Assembly (NCBI RefSeq): GCF_000264455.2
Contig: NC_017966.1
Location: 558,001 to 622,000 of the forward strand
Reading direction: 5' to 3'
DNA length: 64,000 bases
Source of the DNA: Tistrella mobilis KA081020-065
Lineage (GTDB): Bacteria; Pseudomonadota; Alphaproteobacteria; Tistrellales; Tistrellaceae
Position 1 is the first letter of the stretch. Every line of letters starts with the position of its first letter. Below are positions 34,904 through 42,930 of this stretch, one piece after another. Under the pieces are notes generated by a model that saw nothing but the letters and a program-made list of their open reading frames with translations, was not told where the DNA came from and ran no database searches. Made by a program: the position numbers and the translations under genes.

Positions 34904-34950
34904 GTCGAACGTTTTAGTCGATAGCTTTATACGACCGGCTTATCGGTCGT
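34904..34950. promoter_or_regulatory. Divergent control region: GTCGAACGTTT element and TetR-like palindrome
   Basis: ACGACCG-GCTTAT-CGGTCGT (34931-34950) has perfect 7-bp arms of the shape bound by TetR-family repressors. It is preceded by GTCGAACGTTT at 34904-34914, which is also found (minus strand) before the other ligase operon at 9072-9082. The region is AT-richer than its surroundings and serves the divergent monooxygenase and esterase genes. The rest of the 294-base gap (34737-35030) holds only the tandem repeat. The TetR gene at 39461 is a candidate regulator. Confidence 0.6.
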
Positions 34951-35030
34951 GACTGGCGGAGCGCCCCGCACCACCCCGCTTGGGGGGGTAGGATGAAGAA
35001 GGGCGCCCGCGCGGGAGGAGTAGGGTCCGG

Positions 35031-36248
35031 ATGCCTGCACGCCACGATGACGCGGCGCGGTTCTCGCGCATGCTTGATGACACCGTCACGATCGAAGGAT
35101 GGTGCCACCCGCGCTTCGCCGCGGTGGCCGAGGCCTTCGCCCGGAATTTCACCGACCGCGACGAGGCCGGCGCCTCGGTGGCGCTGGTCCATGACGGCCG
35201 GCTGGTGGTCGATCTCTGGGGCGGCGCCGCCACCGCTGACCGCCCCTGGCAGGCCGATGATCTGGTGGTGGTGTTCTCGGCCACCAAGGCCGCGACCGCG
35301 CTCTCGCTGCATCTTCTGGCCGAACGCGGCCGGCTCGATCTGGACCGGCCGGTTGCCGGCTACTGGCCGGAATTCGCCGGGAACGGCAAGGACCGCGCCA
35401 CGGTGCGGATGATCCTGGATCACACCATCGGCCTGCCGGTGCTGCGCCCGCAGCTGAAGGCGGACTGCATCACCGATGCCGCCTATATGATCGATCATCT
35501 GGCCGCCGAAACCCCGTTCTGGGAACCCGGCACCCGCACCGGCTATCACCCGCTGACCATGGGCTTCCTGGCGGCGGAAGTGGTCCGCCGGGTCGACGGT
35601 CGCAGCCTGGGCCGGTTCTTTGCCGACGAGATCGCCGGCCCCCTCGGCCTCGATTTCTGGATCGGCCTGCCGGAAGAGCACGAGGCCCGGGTGGCACCGG
35701 TGATCATCCACCGGCCACCGCGCGACGCCCAGACCACGCCCTTCCTGCTGGCGGCGCGCGAGCCGGGCAGCATCGCCAATCTGTTCGTGTTCAACAGCGG
35801 CGATTTCGCCATCCGCGGCGTCAACACCCGCGCCGGCCACGCTGCCGAAATCGGCGCCGCCGGCGGCATCACCAATGCCCGCGGCCTGGCCGGACTCTAT
35901 GCGGCGCTGGTGCCGGGCGGCCCGCTCGGCTTCTCTGCCGACACCCTGGCCGGCTTCGCCGAGGCCAGTTCCGCCACCCATCTGGACGCGACCCTGCTGC
36001 AGCCGATGCGCTTCGGCCCCGGCTTCATGCTGCGCATGGACAATCGCCGCCGGCCGCAGCCGGCCGACAGCCTGGTGATCGGCCATCGCGCCTTCGGTCA
36101 TGTCGGCGCCGGCGGCTCGGTCGGTTTCGCCGATCCCGAGGCCGGCATCGCCTTCGGCTATGCCATGACCCGCATGGGGCCGGGTCTGCTGCTCAACCCG
36201 CGCGGCCAGTCGCTGGTCGATGCGGCCTATGCCGCCCTCGCCGCCTGA
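35031..36248 (+). CDS. Serine hydrolase, class C beta-lactamase family (EstB-like esterase)
   Basis: 405-aa probable cytoplasmic esterase; there is no signal peptide. The nucleophile motif S83-A-T-K86 lies in VVFSATKAATAL, and GYHPLTMGFLAAEV gives the Tyr of the Y-x-N-like site, as in EstB esterases, where it is not followed by Asn. The C-terminal GHVGAGGSVGFADPE replaces the KTG motif. These differences point to esterase rather than beta-lactamase. Start by AGGAG upstream of 35031. Divergent from the Baeyer-Villiger enzyme and followed by TRAP transporter genes. It has a close paralogue at 42931-44205. Confidence 0.9.
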   Translation: MPARHDDAARFSRMLDDTVTIEGWCHPRFAAVAEAFARNFTDRDEAGASVALVHDGRLVVDLWGGAATADRPWQADDLVVVFSATKAATALSLHLLAERGRLDLDRPVAGYWPEFAGNGKDRATVRMILDHTIGLPVLRPQLKADCITDAAYMIDHLAAETPFWEPGTRTGYHPLTMGFLAAEVVRRVDGRSLGRFFADEIAGPLGLDFWIGLPEEHEARVAPVIIHRPPRDAQTTPFLLAAREPGSIANLFVFNSGDFAIRGVNTRAGHAAEIGAAGGITNARGLAGLYAALVPGGPLGFSADTLAGFAEASSATHLDATLLQPMRFGPGFMLRMDNRRRPQPADSLVIGHRAFGHVGAGGSVGFADPEAGIAFGYAMTRMGPGLLLNPRGQSLVDAAYAALAA

Positions 36249-36349
36249 GCGGCCAGCACATTTCCGCACCACCGCCACAACGACAGACGGCACCCGGCAC
36301 AGCGTCTGGTATGCCGCACGCATCTGCACCACACGGGAGGACATCCACC

Positions 36350-37498
36350 ATGAAGACGATCCAGGGGATCGGTCTCGCCGCGGGTCTGGCCGCGCTGACC
36401 ATGACCGCCACCACCGCCTCGGCCGATCAGCTGCGCTTCGCGATCGGCCATCCGCCGGCCTCGTTCCTGGTCAAGGCGGGCGAGACCATGGCCAAGACCA
36501 TGGCGGCGGAGACCGGCGATGCCGTCACCATCAAGGTCTTCCCCATGTCGCTTTTGAGCATGGCCGAGACCTCGGGCGGGCTGCGCGACGGGCTTGCCGA
36601 TATCGGCACGGTGATGAGCACCTATTTCCCGGCCGAGTTTCCGCACACCAACCTGCTGCTCGAAGCCTCGATGATGCTGAGCACCCTGCCGGAAGATCCG
36701 ACCGGCGTGGAGGCACAGGCCTATTCGGCGGCCATGGCCGAATACATCCTGACGAAATGCCCTGAATGCAATGCCGAGTTCGCGAAGCAGAACCAGGTCT
36801 ACACCGCCGCGGCCGGCACGCCGGGCTATGCGCTGAACTGCACGAAGCCCGTGGTCACCATGGACGACCTCAAGGGTGCGCGGCTGCGCATCGGCGGCGC
36901 CAACTGGGCCGGCTGGTCGGAAGCGGTGGGCGCGGCCCCCGTCACCATGTCGGGCAACGAGATGCTGGAGGCGCTGAGCCAGGGCGTGCTGGACTGCATC
37001 ATCCTGTCGGTGCCGGACGTGCAGAATTTCGGCATGGGTGAGTCGGTGAAGCACATCACCATGGGCGCACCCGGCGGCGTCTACGTCGCCTCCATGGCCC
37101 AGGTCAACCGCGATGCCTGGCAGGATCTGTCGCCCGAAGCCCGGACCGCCCTGCTGAAGGCGGCGGCGCTGGGCTCGGCCGAGGCGAGCCTCGCCTACGA
37201 GAACAACCAGGCCGACATTCTGGAAAAGGTGAAGGCCAAGGGCGTCCAGGTCCATCAGGCCGATCCGGCCGTGGTCGAGGCGACCCGCAGCTTCGTCGAA
37301 GGCTATCTGAAGGCGATGCCCGCCGCCTATCAGCAGCGTTATGGCGTGACCCGCGGCGAGGAGATCCTGACCGATTTCCGCACGATCCTGATCAAGTGGG
37401 TGGGCCTCGCCCGCACCGCCAAGACCCGCGAAGACCTGGCCCGGCTCTACTGGGACGAGATCTATTCCAAGGTCGACGTGAACACCCACGGCATGTGA
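36350..37498 (+). CDS. TRAP transporter solute-binding protein (DctP family)
   Basis: 382-aa periplasmic receptor with a Sec signal (residues 1-25, cleavage after ASA). DctP features: RFAIGHPPASFLVKAGETMAKTM, a selectivity-arginine block GARLRIGGANWAGW and NEMLEALSQGVLDC. The start at 36350 has GGGAGGACATCC. It binds an organic acid, amino acid or similar anion in the family; the true ligand is unknown. First of three TRAP genes and probably co-transcribed with the upstream esterase gene (101-base gap). Confidence 0.93.
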   Translation: MKTIQGIGLAAGLAALTMTATTASADQLRFAIGHPPASFLVKAGETMAKTMAAETGDAVTIKVFPMSLLSMAETSGGLRDGLADIGTVMSTYFPAEFPHTNLLLEASMMLSTLPEDPTGVEAQAYSAAMAEYILTKCPECNAEFAKQNQVYTAAAGTPGYALNCTKPVVTMDDLKGARLRIGGANWAGWSEAVGAAPVTMSGNEMLEALSQGVLDCIILSVPDVQNFGMGESVKHITMGAPGGVYVASMAQVNRDAWQDLSPEARTALLKAAALGSAEASLAYENNQADILEKVKAKGVQVHQADPAVVEATRSFVEGYLKAMPAAYQQRYGVTRGEEILTDFRTILIKWVGLARTAKTREDLARLYWDEIYSKVDVNTHGM

Positions 37499-37571
37499 TG
37501 CCATCCCGCCCCGACCAGGCTGGCCGGGGCGGGCTTCGCACGATCCCCAGAACCCGACAGGTCCCGTTCCC

Positions 37572-38105
37572 ATGTCGACGCCCGGCCGCCTGCTTGCGCG
37601 GACGACCTCGCTCGCGACGCTCATCGCCGGCATCGCGATCGCGCTGATGATGCTGCACGTCTCGCTCGACGTCGCCTTCCGCTATCTGCTGGGCGCGCCC
37701 CTGCCCGGCACCCTCACCGTCGTCACCTATTACTACATGGTGATCGCCGCCTTCGTGCCGCTCGCCTTCGCCGAGTTGCGCCGCGCCCATATTTCCATGG
37801 AGATCGTGACCGATCTGCTACCCAGACGCGGCCGCAACATGCTGGAAGGCTGGATGCTGGTGCCCACGGGCCTGGTCACCGGCCTGCTCACCTGGCGAGG
37901 TTTCGAAGAGGCATTGAAACAGCAGGCGATCGGGGCGGCCCAGATCCAGGGCTCGTCCAGCATCCCGATCTGGCCGGCCTATTACGCGCTGCCGCTGGGC
38001 GCGGGATTGATGACCCTGCTGGTGATCTACCGCTTCGTCAATTTCCTGCGCCGGCGGCCCGACGACCTGGCAGCCGCCACCTCCGGACGGGAGGCGGGGC
38101 TGTGA
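37572..38105 (+). CDS. TRAP transporter small permease (DctQ family)
   Basis: 177-aa four-helix membrane protein (helices about 15-35, 50-70, 90-110, 130-150) that bridges the receptor and the large permease. LDVAFRYLLGAPLPGTLTVVTYYYMV and AELRRAHISMEIVTDLLP are typical. Its stop overlaps the GTG start of the large permease by three bases. Confidence 0.9.
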   Translation: MSTPGRLLARTTSLATLIAGIAIALMMLHVSLDVAFRYLLGAPLPGTLTVVTYYYMVIAAFVPLAFAELRRAHISMEIVTDLLPRRGRNMLEGWMLVPTGLVTGLLTWRGFEEALKQQAIGAAQIQGSSSIPIWPAYYALPLGAGLMTLLVIYRFVNFLRRRPDDLAAATSGREAGL

Positions 38106-39409
38106 GCGACGTTCAGATCGGCCTCTCCGGGCTGGGCCTGCTGCTGGTGTTCATCGCGCTGCGCATCCCCATCGGCATCTCGCTGATCGGCGTGTCCTTC
38201 GGCGGGCTCTGGGTACTGATGGGCTGGAAGGTCGCCTGGGGCTCGCTCGGCCTGCTGCCCTTCCAGTTCGCGGCCAACTGGGTGTTGAGTTCGGTGCCCA
38301 TGTTCCTGCTGCTGGGCTTCGTCTGCTATCACGGCCAGCTGACCCAGGGCCTGTTTCGGGCGGCACGGGTCTGGCTGGAACGGGTGCCGGGCGGGCTGGC
38401 GGTGGCGGCCGTGATGGGCTCGGCCGGTTTCGCCGCGGTGTCCGGCTCGTCCATCGCCTGTTCGGCGACCATGGGCCGGATCGCCATCCCCGAAATGCTC
38501 AAGGCGCGTTATCACCCCGAACTCGCCACCGGCTCGGTGGCCGTGGCGGGCACGATCGGCGCGCTGATCCCCCCCTCGATCATCCTGATCCTGTATGGCG
38601 TGGTGGCCCAGGTGCCGGTCACCGGCCTGTTCCTGGGCGGCATCGCCGCCGGGCTGATCACCGCGCTCGGCTATGTGCTGGTGATCATGATCCGGGTGAA
38701 GCTGAACCCGGCGCTCGCCCCCGACGTCACCATCCGTACGCCGGCATCCGAACGGATCGCAGCACTGAAGGACACCTGGCCGGTGATCCTGCTGATGATC
38801 GGCATCTTCGGCGGCCTGTTCTCGGGCGTGTTCACCGCAACCGAGGCGGGCGCGGTCGGCGCGCTGATGGCGGTGGTGATCGCACTCGCCAAGGGCACGC
38901 TCACCCGCGCGCGGTTCTCGACCGCGATCGTCGACACGGTGCTCACCACCTCCACGCTGATCATCATCGGCATCGGCGCCACTCTGCTCACCCGCTTCCT
39001 GGCGCTGTCGGGATCGGCCGATTATCTCTCGGAACAGGTGCTGGCGCTGGGGGCCGATCCGGTGCTGATCATGGCCGGCGTCGTGATCGTCTACCTGCTG
39101 CTCGGCCTGTTCCTTGAACCGGTCGGCGCCATGCTGCTGACCCTGCCGATCGTGCTGCCGATCGTCGACGGCACCGGCTTCGGCCTGCTCTGGTTCGGCG
39201 TGATCCTGACCAAGCTGCTGGAAATCGGCATGATCACCCCGCCGGTCGGCATGAATGTCTTTGTGATCAAAAGCGTGGTCGGCGATCTGGTCAAGACCTC
39301 GGCCATCTTCCGCGGCATTCTGTGGTTCCTGGTCATGGACCTGGCCGTGCTCGCGCTGCTGATGCTGGTTCCGGAATTGATCATGTATCTTCCGACCCGT
39401 TTCGGATAA
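38102..39409 (+). CDS. TRAP transporter large permease (DctM family)
   Basis: 435-aa sodium-driven permease with about 12 helices. MGSAGFAAVSGSSIACSATMGRIAIPEML and GTIGALIPPSIILILYGVVA are the DctM hallmarks, and TPPVGMNVFVIK ends the second half. It starts with GTG inside the stop of the DctQ gene. Together with DctP and DctQ it forms a complete TRAP importer. Confidence 0.94.
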   Translation: MSDVQIGLSGLGLLLVFIALRIPIGISLIGVSFGGLWVLMGWKVAWGSLGLLPFQFAANWVLSSVPMFLLLGFVCYHGQLTQGLFRAARVWLERVPGGLAVAAVMGSAGFAAVSGSSIACSATMGRIAIPEMLKARYHPELATGSVAVAGTIGALIPPSIILILYGVVAQVPVTGLFLGGIAAGLITALGYVLVIMIRVKLNPALAPDVTIRTPASERIAALKDTWPVILLMIGIFGGLFSGVFTATEAGAVGALMAVVIALAKGTLTRARFSTAIVDTVLTTSTLIIIGIGATLLTRFLALSGSADYLSEQVLALGADPVLIMAGVVIVYLLLGLFLEPVGAMLLTLPIVLPIVDGTGFGLLWFGVILTKLLEIGMITPPVGMNVFVIKSVVGDLVKTSAIFRGILWFLVMDLAVLALLMLVPELIMYLPTRFG

Positions 39410-39460
39410 CCAATGGTCAGACGACCCGCAGCCAGCCGTCGGAAGACCCAGGAGCAGCGC

Positions 39461-40171
39461 ATGTCCGCCGAACCCACCCCCCTCGCCGGGGAGACCACGC
39501 AGACCGATCCCACGCGCGAGAAGCTGAAGCTCGCGGCCATGCGCCTGTTCTCCACCCGCGGCATCGACGGCGTATCGGTGCGGAACATCGTCACCGAAGC
39601 CGGCATGCGCAACGGCGCCTCGCTCCACTATTATTTCGGATCGAAAGAGGGGCTGATCCGCGAACTGGTGGTCGAGGCGGCGCAGCGCAGCGATCGCGCC
39701 CGCAATGCCCGGCTGGACGTGATGGAGGCCGAGGGCGGCCCGGAGCGGGTGGCCGATATCGTCCGCCTGCTGCTGGAGGTGGAGACAACGGGCGCCGGCG
39801 ACCCCGACGCCCATCGCAGCCTGCCGATCGGCTTCGGCCATATGCGCTTCATCGTCGCCATGCAGATCAACCACCGCGCCATGTTCCTGGACGCGGTGGG
39901 CGATCGCTGGCGGTCGAGCTATATGCGCTGCATCGACCATCTGCGCCGGCTGATGGTCCCCCTGCCCGCGGCGGTGATCAGCCAGCGTCTGGCGCATATG
40001 GTGCTGTTCATGAACACCAGCCTCGCGGTACGTGAGACCGCCTTCGAGGCCGACCCCACCGGCGGCGGGCTCTGGGGCAAGCCCTATGCGCTCGACTGCC
40101 TGGTCGAATCGCTCTGCGGTGCGCTGGAAGCGCCGCTTTCGCCCGAGGTGGCGGCGGTGTTGCCGGGGTGA
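39461..40171 (+). CDS. TetR-family transcriptional regulator
   Basis: 236-aa repressor. The HTH is REKLKLAAMRLFSTRGIDGVSVRNIVTEAGMRNGASLHYYFGSKEGLIRELV. The C-terminal ligand domain is not classifiable by eye. AGGAGCAGCGC precedes the ATG at 39461; the frame also begins at 39413, without such a site. It follows the TRAP genes by 51 bases on the same strand, so it probably controls this catabolic region, perhaps at the 34931 palindrome. Confidence 0.92.
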   Translation: MSAEPTPLAGETTQTDPTREKLKLAAMRLFSTRGIDGVSVRNIVTEAGMRNGASLHYYFGSKEGLIRELVVEAAQRSDRARNARLDVMEAEGGPERVADIVRLLLEVETTGAGDPDAHRSLPIGFGHMRFIVAMQINHRAMFLDAVGDRWRSSYMRCIDHLRRLMVPLPAAVISQRLAHMVLFMNTSLAVRETAFEADPTGGGLWGKPYALDCLVESLCGALEAPLSPEVAAVLPG

Positions 40172-40215
40172 GGCCGCCGTCGCCACGAGACTCTCTGCAT
40201 CAGAGGAGACCTGCA

Positions 40216-40461
40216 ATGGCAACGATGAACGTATCCCTGCCCGATGCGATGAAGGCCTGGGTCGAAGGCCAGGTCGACGGCGGCCGGTATGGCGACGCAA
40301 GCGACTATGTGCGTGACCTGATCCGCCGCGACCGTGCCCGCAAGGAAGCGATCGCCGCCCTTCAGACCGCGGTCACCGACGGCACCGACAGCGGCGAGCC
40401 GCAGGCGCTCGACGTCGAGGCCTTCAAGCTGCGGATGCGCGACCGTCATCTCATCCGCTGA
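40216..40461 (+). CDS. ParD-like ribbon-helix-helix antitoxin, without adjacent toxin
   Basis: 81-aa type II antitoxin-like protein. ATMNVSLPDAMKAWVEGQVDGGRYGDASDYVRDLIRRD is the ParD/CopG ribbon-helix-helix DNA-binding part; the acidic C-terminal half would clasp the toxin. GAGGAGACCTGCA precedes the ATG. No ParE-like gene follows: the next gene ends 16 bases away on the opposite strand. So it is either an orphan, a regulator or the remains of a toxin-antitoxin locus. Confidence 0.88.
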   Translation: MATMNVSLPDAMKAWVEGQVDGGRYGDASDYVRDLIRRDRARKEAIAALQTAVTDGTDSGEPQALDVEAFKLRMRDRHLIR

Positions 40462-40476
40462 GCCGCCCGCCTCATC

Positions 40477-42759
40477 TCAACCAGCCTTCCCATCCTCCCC
40501 CGCCGCGGAAGCGGCAAGCGTCGCCTGGGCCGCCGCGGCCGCATCGCCGCCCTGGCCCGAGACCGAGACGGTCGGGAAGGCGAAGGCGATGTCGTTGGCC
40601 TCGAAGGCCTTCTTGATCAGCGCATAGGCGCGGCGGCGGATGACGAACTGTTCGCCGGGCTTGGTCATCATCTTCAGGCGCAGCTGGATGGCATAATCGC
40701 CGAACTGCTCCACGCCCTGCATCTTCAGCGTCTCGATGATGTTGGGGGCGAATTCCGGATCCTGCTGCAGGTCGCGGCCGACCTGTTTGATGATCTTCTT
40801 CACCTTGTCGAGATCGGCGGCATAGGTCACCTTCACCGTCAGCTTGTCGATCACCCAGTCGCGCGAATAATTGGTGATCTTGTCCAGAGAGCCGAAGGGG
40901 ATGGTGTGCAGCGCGCCCCGGTGGTGGCGCAGCTTCATCGAGCGCAGCGAGAAGCTTTCCACCGTGCCGCGGATATTGCCGCTTTCGATGTATTCGCCCA
41001 CCCGGAAGGCATCGTCGAACAGGAAGAACATGCCCGAGATGATGTCCTTGACCAGCGTCTGCGCGCCGAAACCGATCGCGACGCCGACCACGCCGGCACC
41101 GGCGATCAGCGGGCCGATTTCCACCCCCAGCGACGACAGCACCATCAGCAGGGTGATCACCCCCAGCACCGCCAGCAGCAGGTTGCGCAGGATCGGCAGC
41201 AAGGTGCGCAGCCGCGCCTGCCGGCGCAGGGCATCCTCGCCGCCGGTCGCGCCGTCATGGGCGGCCCGCATCAGCCGGTGATCGATCCAGGCCGCCGCCA
41301 GCCGCCAGGCGATGTCGGCGACGAGCACGATCACCACCGCCTGAAAGATCCCGCCCATCGCCCGCTGCAGCGGGGTCTCGCGGCGGGCAAGCTCGGTCAG
41401 GTCGTAATCGATGATGCCGGCGATCAGCACCGCCGCTCCCAGCAGCCAGAAAGCCCGGAGCCCGCGGCCGACCGAAATCGCGATCATCGAAGGCGCAGGT
41501 CCCGCCGATATCATCATGCCGCCGCCCTCGCCGCCGCCATGACCGGCATGGACGATCGCGGCCGGCTCCGGCTCCACGCCCTCCGGATGTTCGGTCGGCC
41601 GGACGAAATGGGCGACAGCCCGGCGGGTGGCAGGCAGCAGCACCACGAACAGCAGCAGCAGCACGATCGCCACCTGGAAGGGCTGAATCGAGCCCGTGAA
41701 CAGCAGCAGCCAGACGCCGACCAGATAGATCGAGAACAGCCAGGTGGCCAACGCCCGGCGCCGATGGGCGCGGCCCTCGCCGTCGATTTCGGGCCGGGTC
41801 CAGGTGGCGATCAGGGTCAGCAGAAGCAGGACCAGCCCCATGCCCAGCCCCAGCGCCGCCCAGGGACCGGGCGCCATGCCCAGCCCGTGCAACAGGTCGA
41901 GCGTAACATCGCCCAGCCCGTACCAACCGACCAGCACCGCCGACCACAGCATCCAGTGCCGGGCGGCGGCATCACTCATCGGCACGATCCGGAAGCGCGG
42001 CACCTGGGGCGAGAGCAGAATGCGGCCGAACCCCGTCACCAGCCGCAGCATCAGCACGATCAGCAGATAGGATGCGACCACCTGGCGCAGCATCGGCGGC
42101 CAGGGCATCACGGCAAAGGCGCCGATGCTGCCCAGCGCGAAAGCGGCGAGCACGCCCAGGCCATAAAGCGTCCGCAGCCCCGCCACCCTGAGCCGCATGC
42201 GCGGCCGGTCGGTCGGGTGCGCCTCGATCCGCCGGCGCAGCGGCCGGGTCGCCCGGGTGAAGGCCCATTCGAAACCGCAGCCGAGCAGGGCGAAGCCCAG
42301 CAGGGGCAGGATCACCCCGCCGGTCCCGGCACCGATCCGCGCACGGAAGGTGCCCGCTGCCGCCGCCAGTTCGGCCGGAATCTGCGGCAGCCCGGCTTTC
42401 AGCGTGCCGAGGAAGGCGCGGATGCCGTCGATACGGGCGGTGAGCAGGCGCTCGGCCATCATGCGGCGCTCGGCCGCATCGGCGGGCAGAATGGTCGTCT
42501 GGGCGGGCGGTGATGCGGGCGCAGCCGTCCCGGCCGCGGCCTGTGCGGCAATCCAGGCCTGGATCGTGGGGTCGGCAAGAAGCCCCATCAATTCCCGCAC
42601 CCGCTCGGGATCGGCGGGTGCGGGGGCCGCGGCGCTCTGTTGCTGGGCCAGCATCATCTGGGGCATGGCCGCCACGGCCGGGCTGCCGCCGCCTGCCAGC
42701 ATCAGCCACATCACACCCGCCAGGACCATGAGCATCATGCCCCGCCCGTTGCCCGCCAT
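40477..42759 (-). CDS. Mechanosensitive channel, MscS family with large N-terminal part
   Basis: 760-aa membrane protein. A cleavable N-terminal signal is visible (MLMVLAGVMWLMLAGGGSPAVAA), followed by a periplasmic segment, about ten helices and the MscS core: GAGVVGVAIGFGAQTLVKDIISGMFFLFDD for the pore helix and beta-domain entry, then VGEYIESGNIRGTVESFSLRSMKLRHHRG. It would open under membrane tension to release solutes. Size and layout fit the YbiO/YnaI-like large MscS group. ATG at 42759 has GGGAGGACTGG upstream. Convergent with the ParD gene. Confidence 0.93.
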   Translation of the reverse strand: MAGNGRGMMLMVLAGVMWLMLAGGGSPAVAAMPQMMLAQQQSAAAPAPADPERVRELMGLLADPTIQAWIAAQAAAGTAAPASPPAQTTILPADAAERRMMAERLLTARIDGIRAFLGTLKAGLPQIPAELAAAAGTFRARIGAGTGGVILPLLGFALLGCGFEWAFTRATRPLRRRIEAHPTDRPRMRLRVAGLRTLYGLGVLAAFALGSIGAFAVMPWPPMLRQVVASYLLIVLMLRLVTGFGRILLSPQVPRFRIVPMSDAAARHWMLWSAVLVGWYGLGDVTLDLLHGLGMAPGPWAALGLGMGLVLLLLTLIATWTRPEIDGEGRAHRRRALATWLFSIYLVGVWLLLFTGSIQPFQVAIVLLLLFVVLLPATRRAVAHFVRPTEHPEGVEPEPAAIVHAGHGGGEGGGMMISAGPAPSMIAISVGRGLRAFWLLGAAVLIAGIIDYDLTELARRETPLQRAMGGIFQAVVIVLVADIAWRLAAAWIDHRLMRAAHDGATGGEDALRRQARLRTLLPILRNLLLAVLGVITLLMVLSSLGVEIGPLIAGAGVVGVAIGFGAQTLVKDIISGMFFLFDDAFRVGEYIESGNIRGTVESFSLRSMKLRHHRGALHTIPFGSLDKITNYSRDWVIDKLTVKVTYAADLDKVKKIIKQVGRDLQQDPEFAPNIIETLKMQGVEQFGDYAIQLRLKMMTKPGEQFVIRRRAYALIKKAFEANDIAFAFPTVSVSGQGGDAAAAAQATLAASAAGEDGKAG

Positions 42760-42930
42760 CCCGCCAGTCCTCCCGCCCCGCAAGGTCTCGCCCACGGCGT
42801 CGCTTTGCCGACGCGTGACCGCACGCGATCATGAGGCCAGCCGCGGGCGGCTTCAATGGCGATCCGCAGGGCGGATGGGCTATAAATGGCCCGCTCACCA
42901 CCTTCCTTATCCCAGGGACACACGCCACCC

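Noticed and set aside
35031-36248. Class C beta-lactamase (antibiotic resistance)
   Set aside because: No signal peptide, no Y-x-N and no KTG motif; the pattern fits EstB-type esterases.
38027-40300. Open frame of about 757 codons on the minus strand
   Set aside because: Antisense of the TRAP large permease and TetR genes; strongly His/Gln/Asp-biased.
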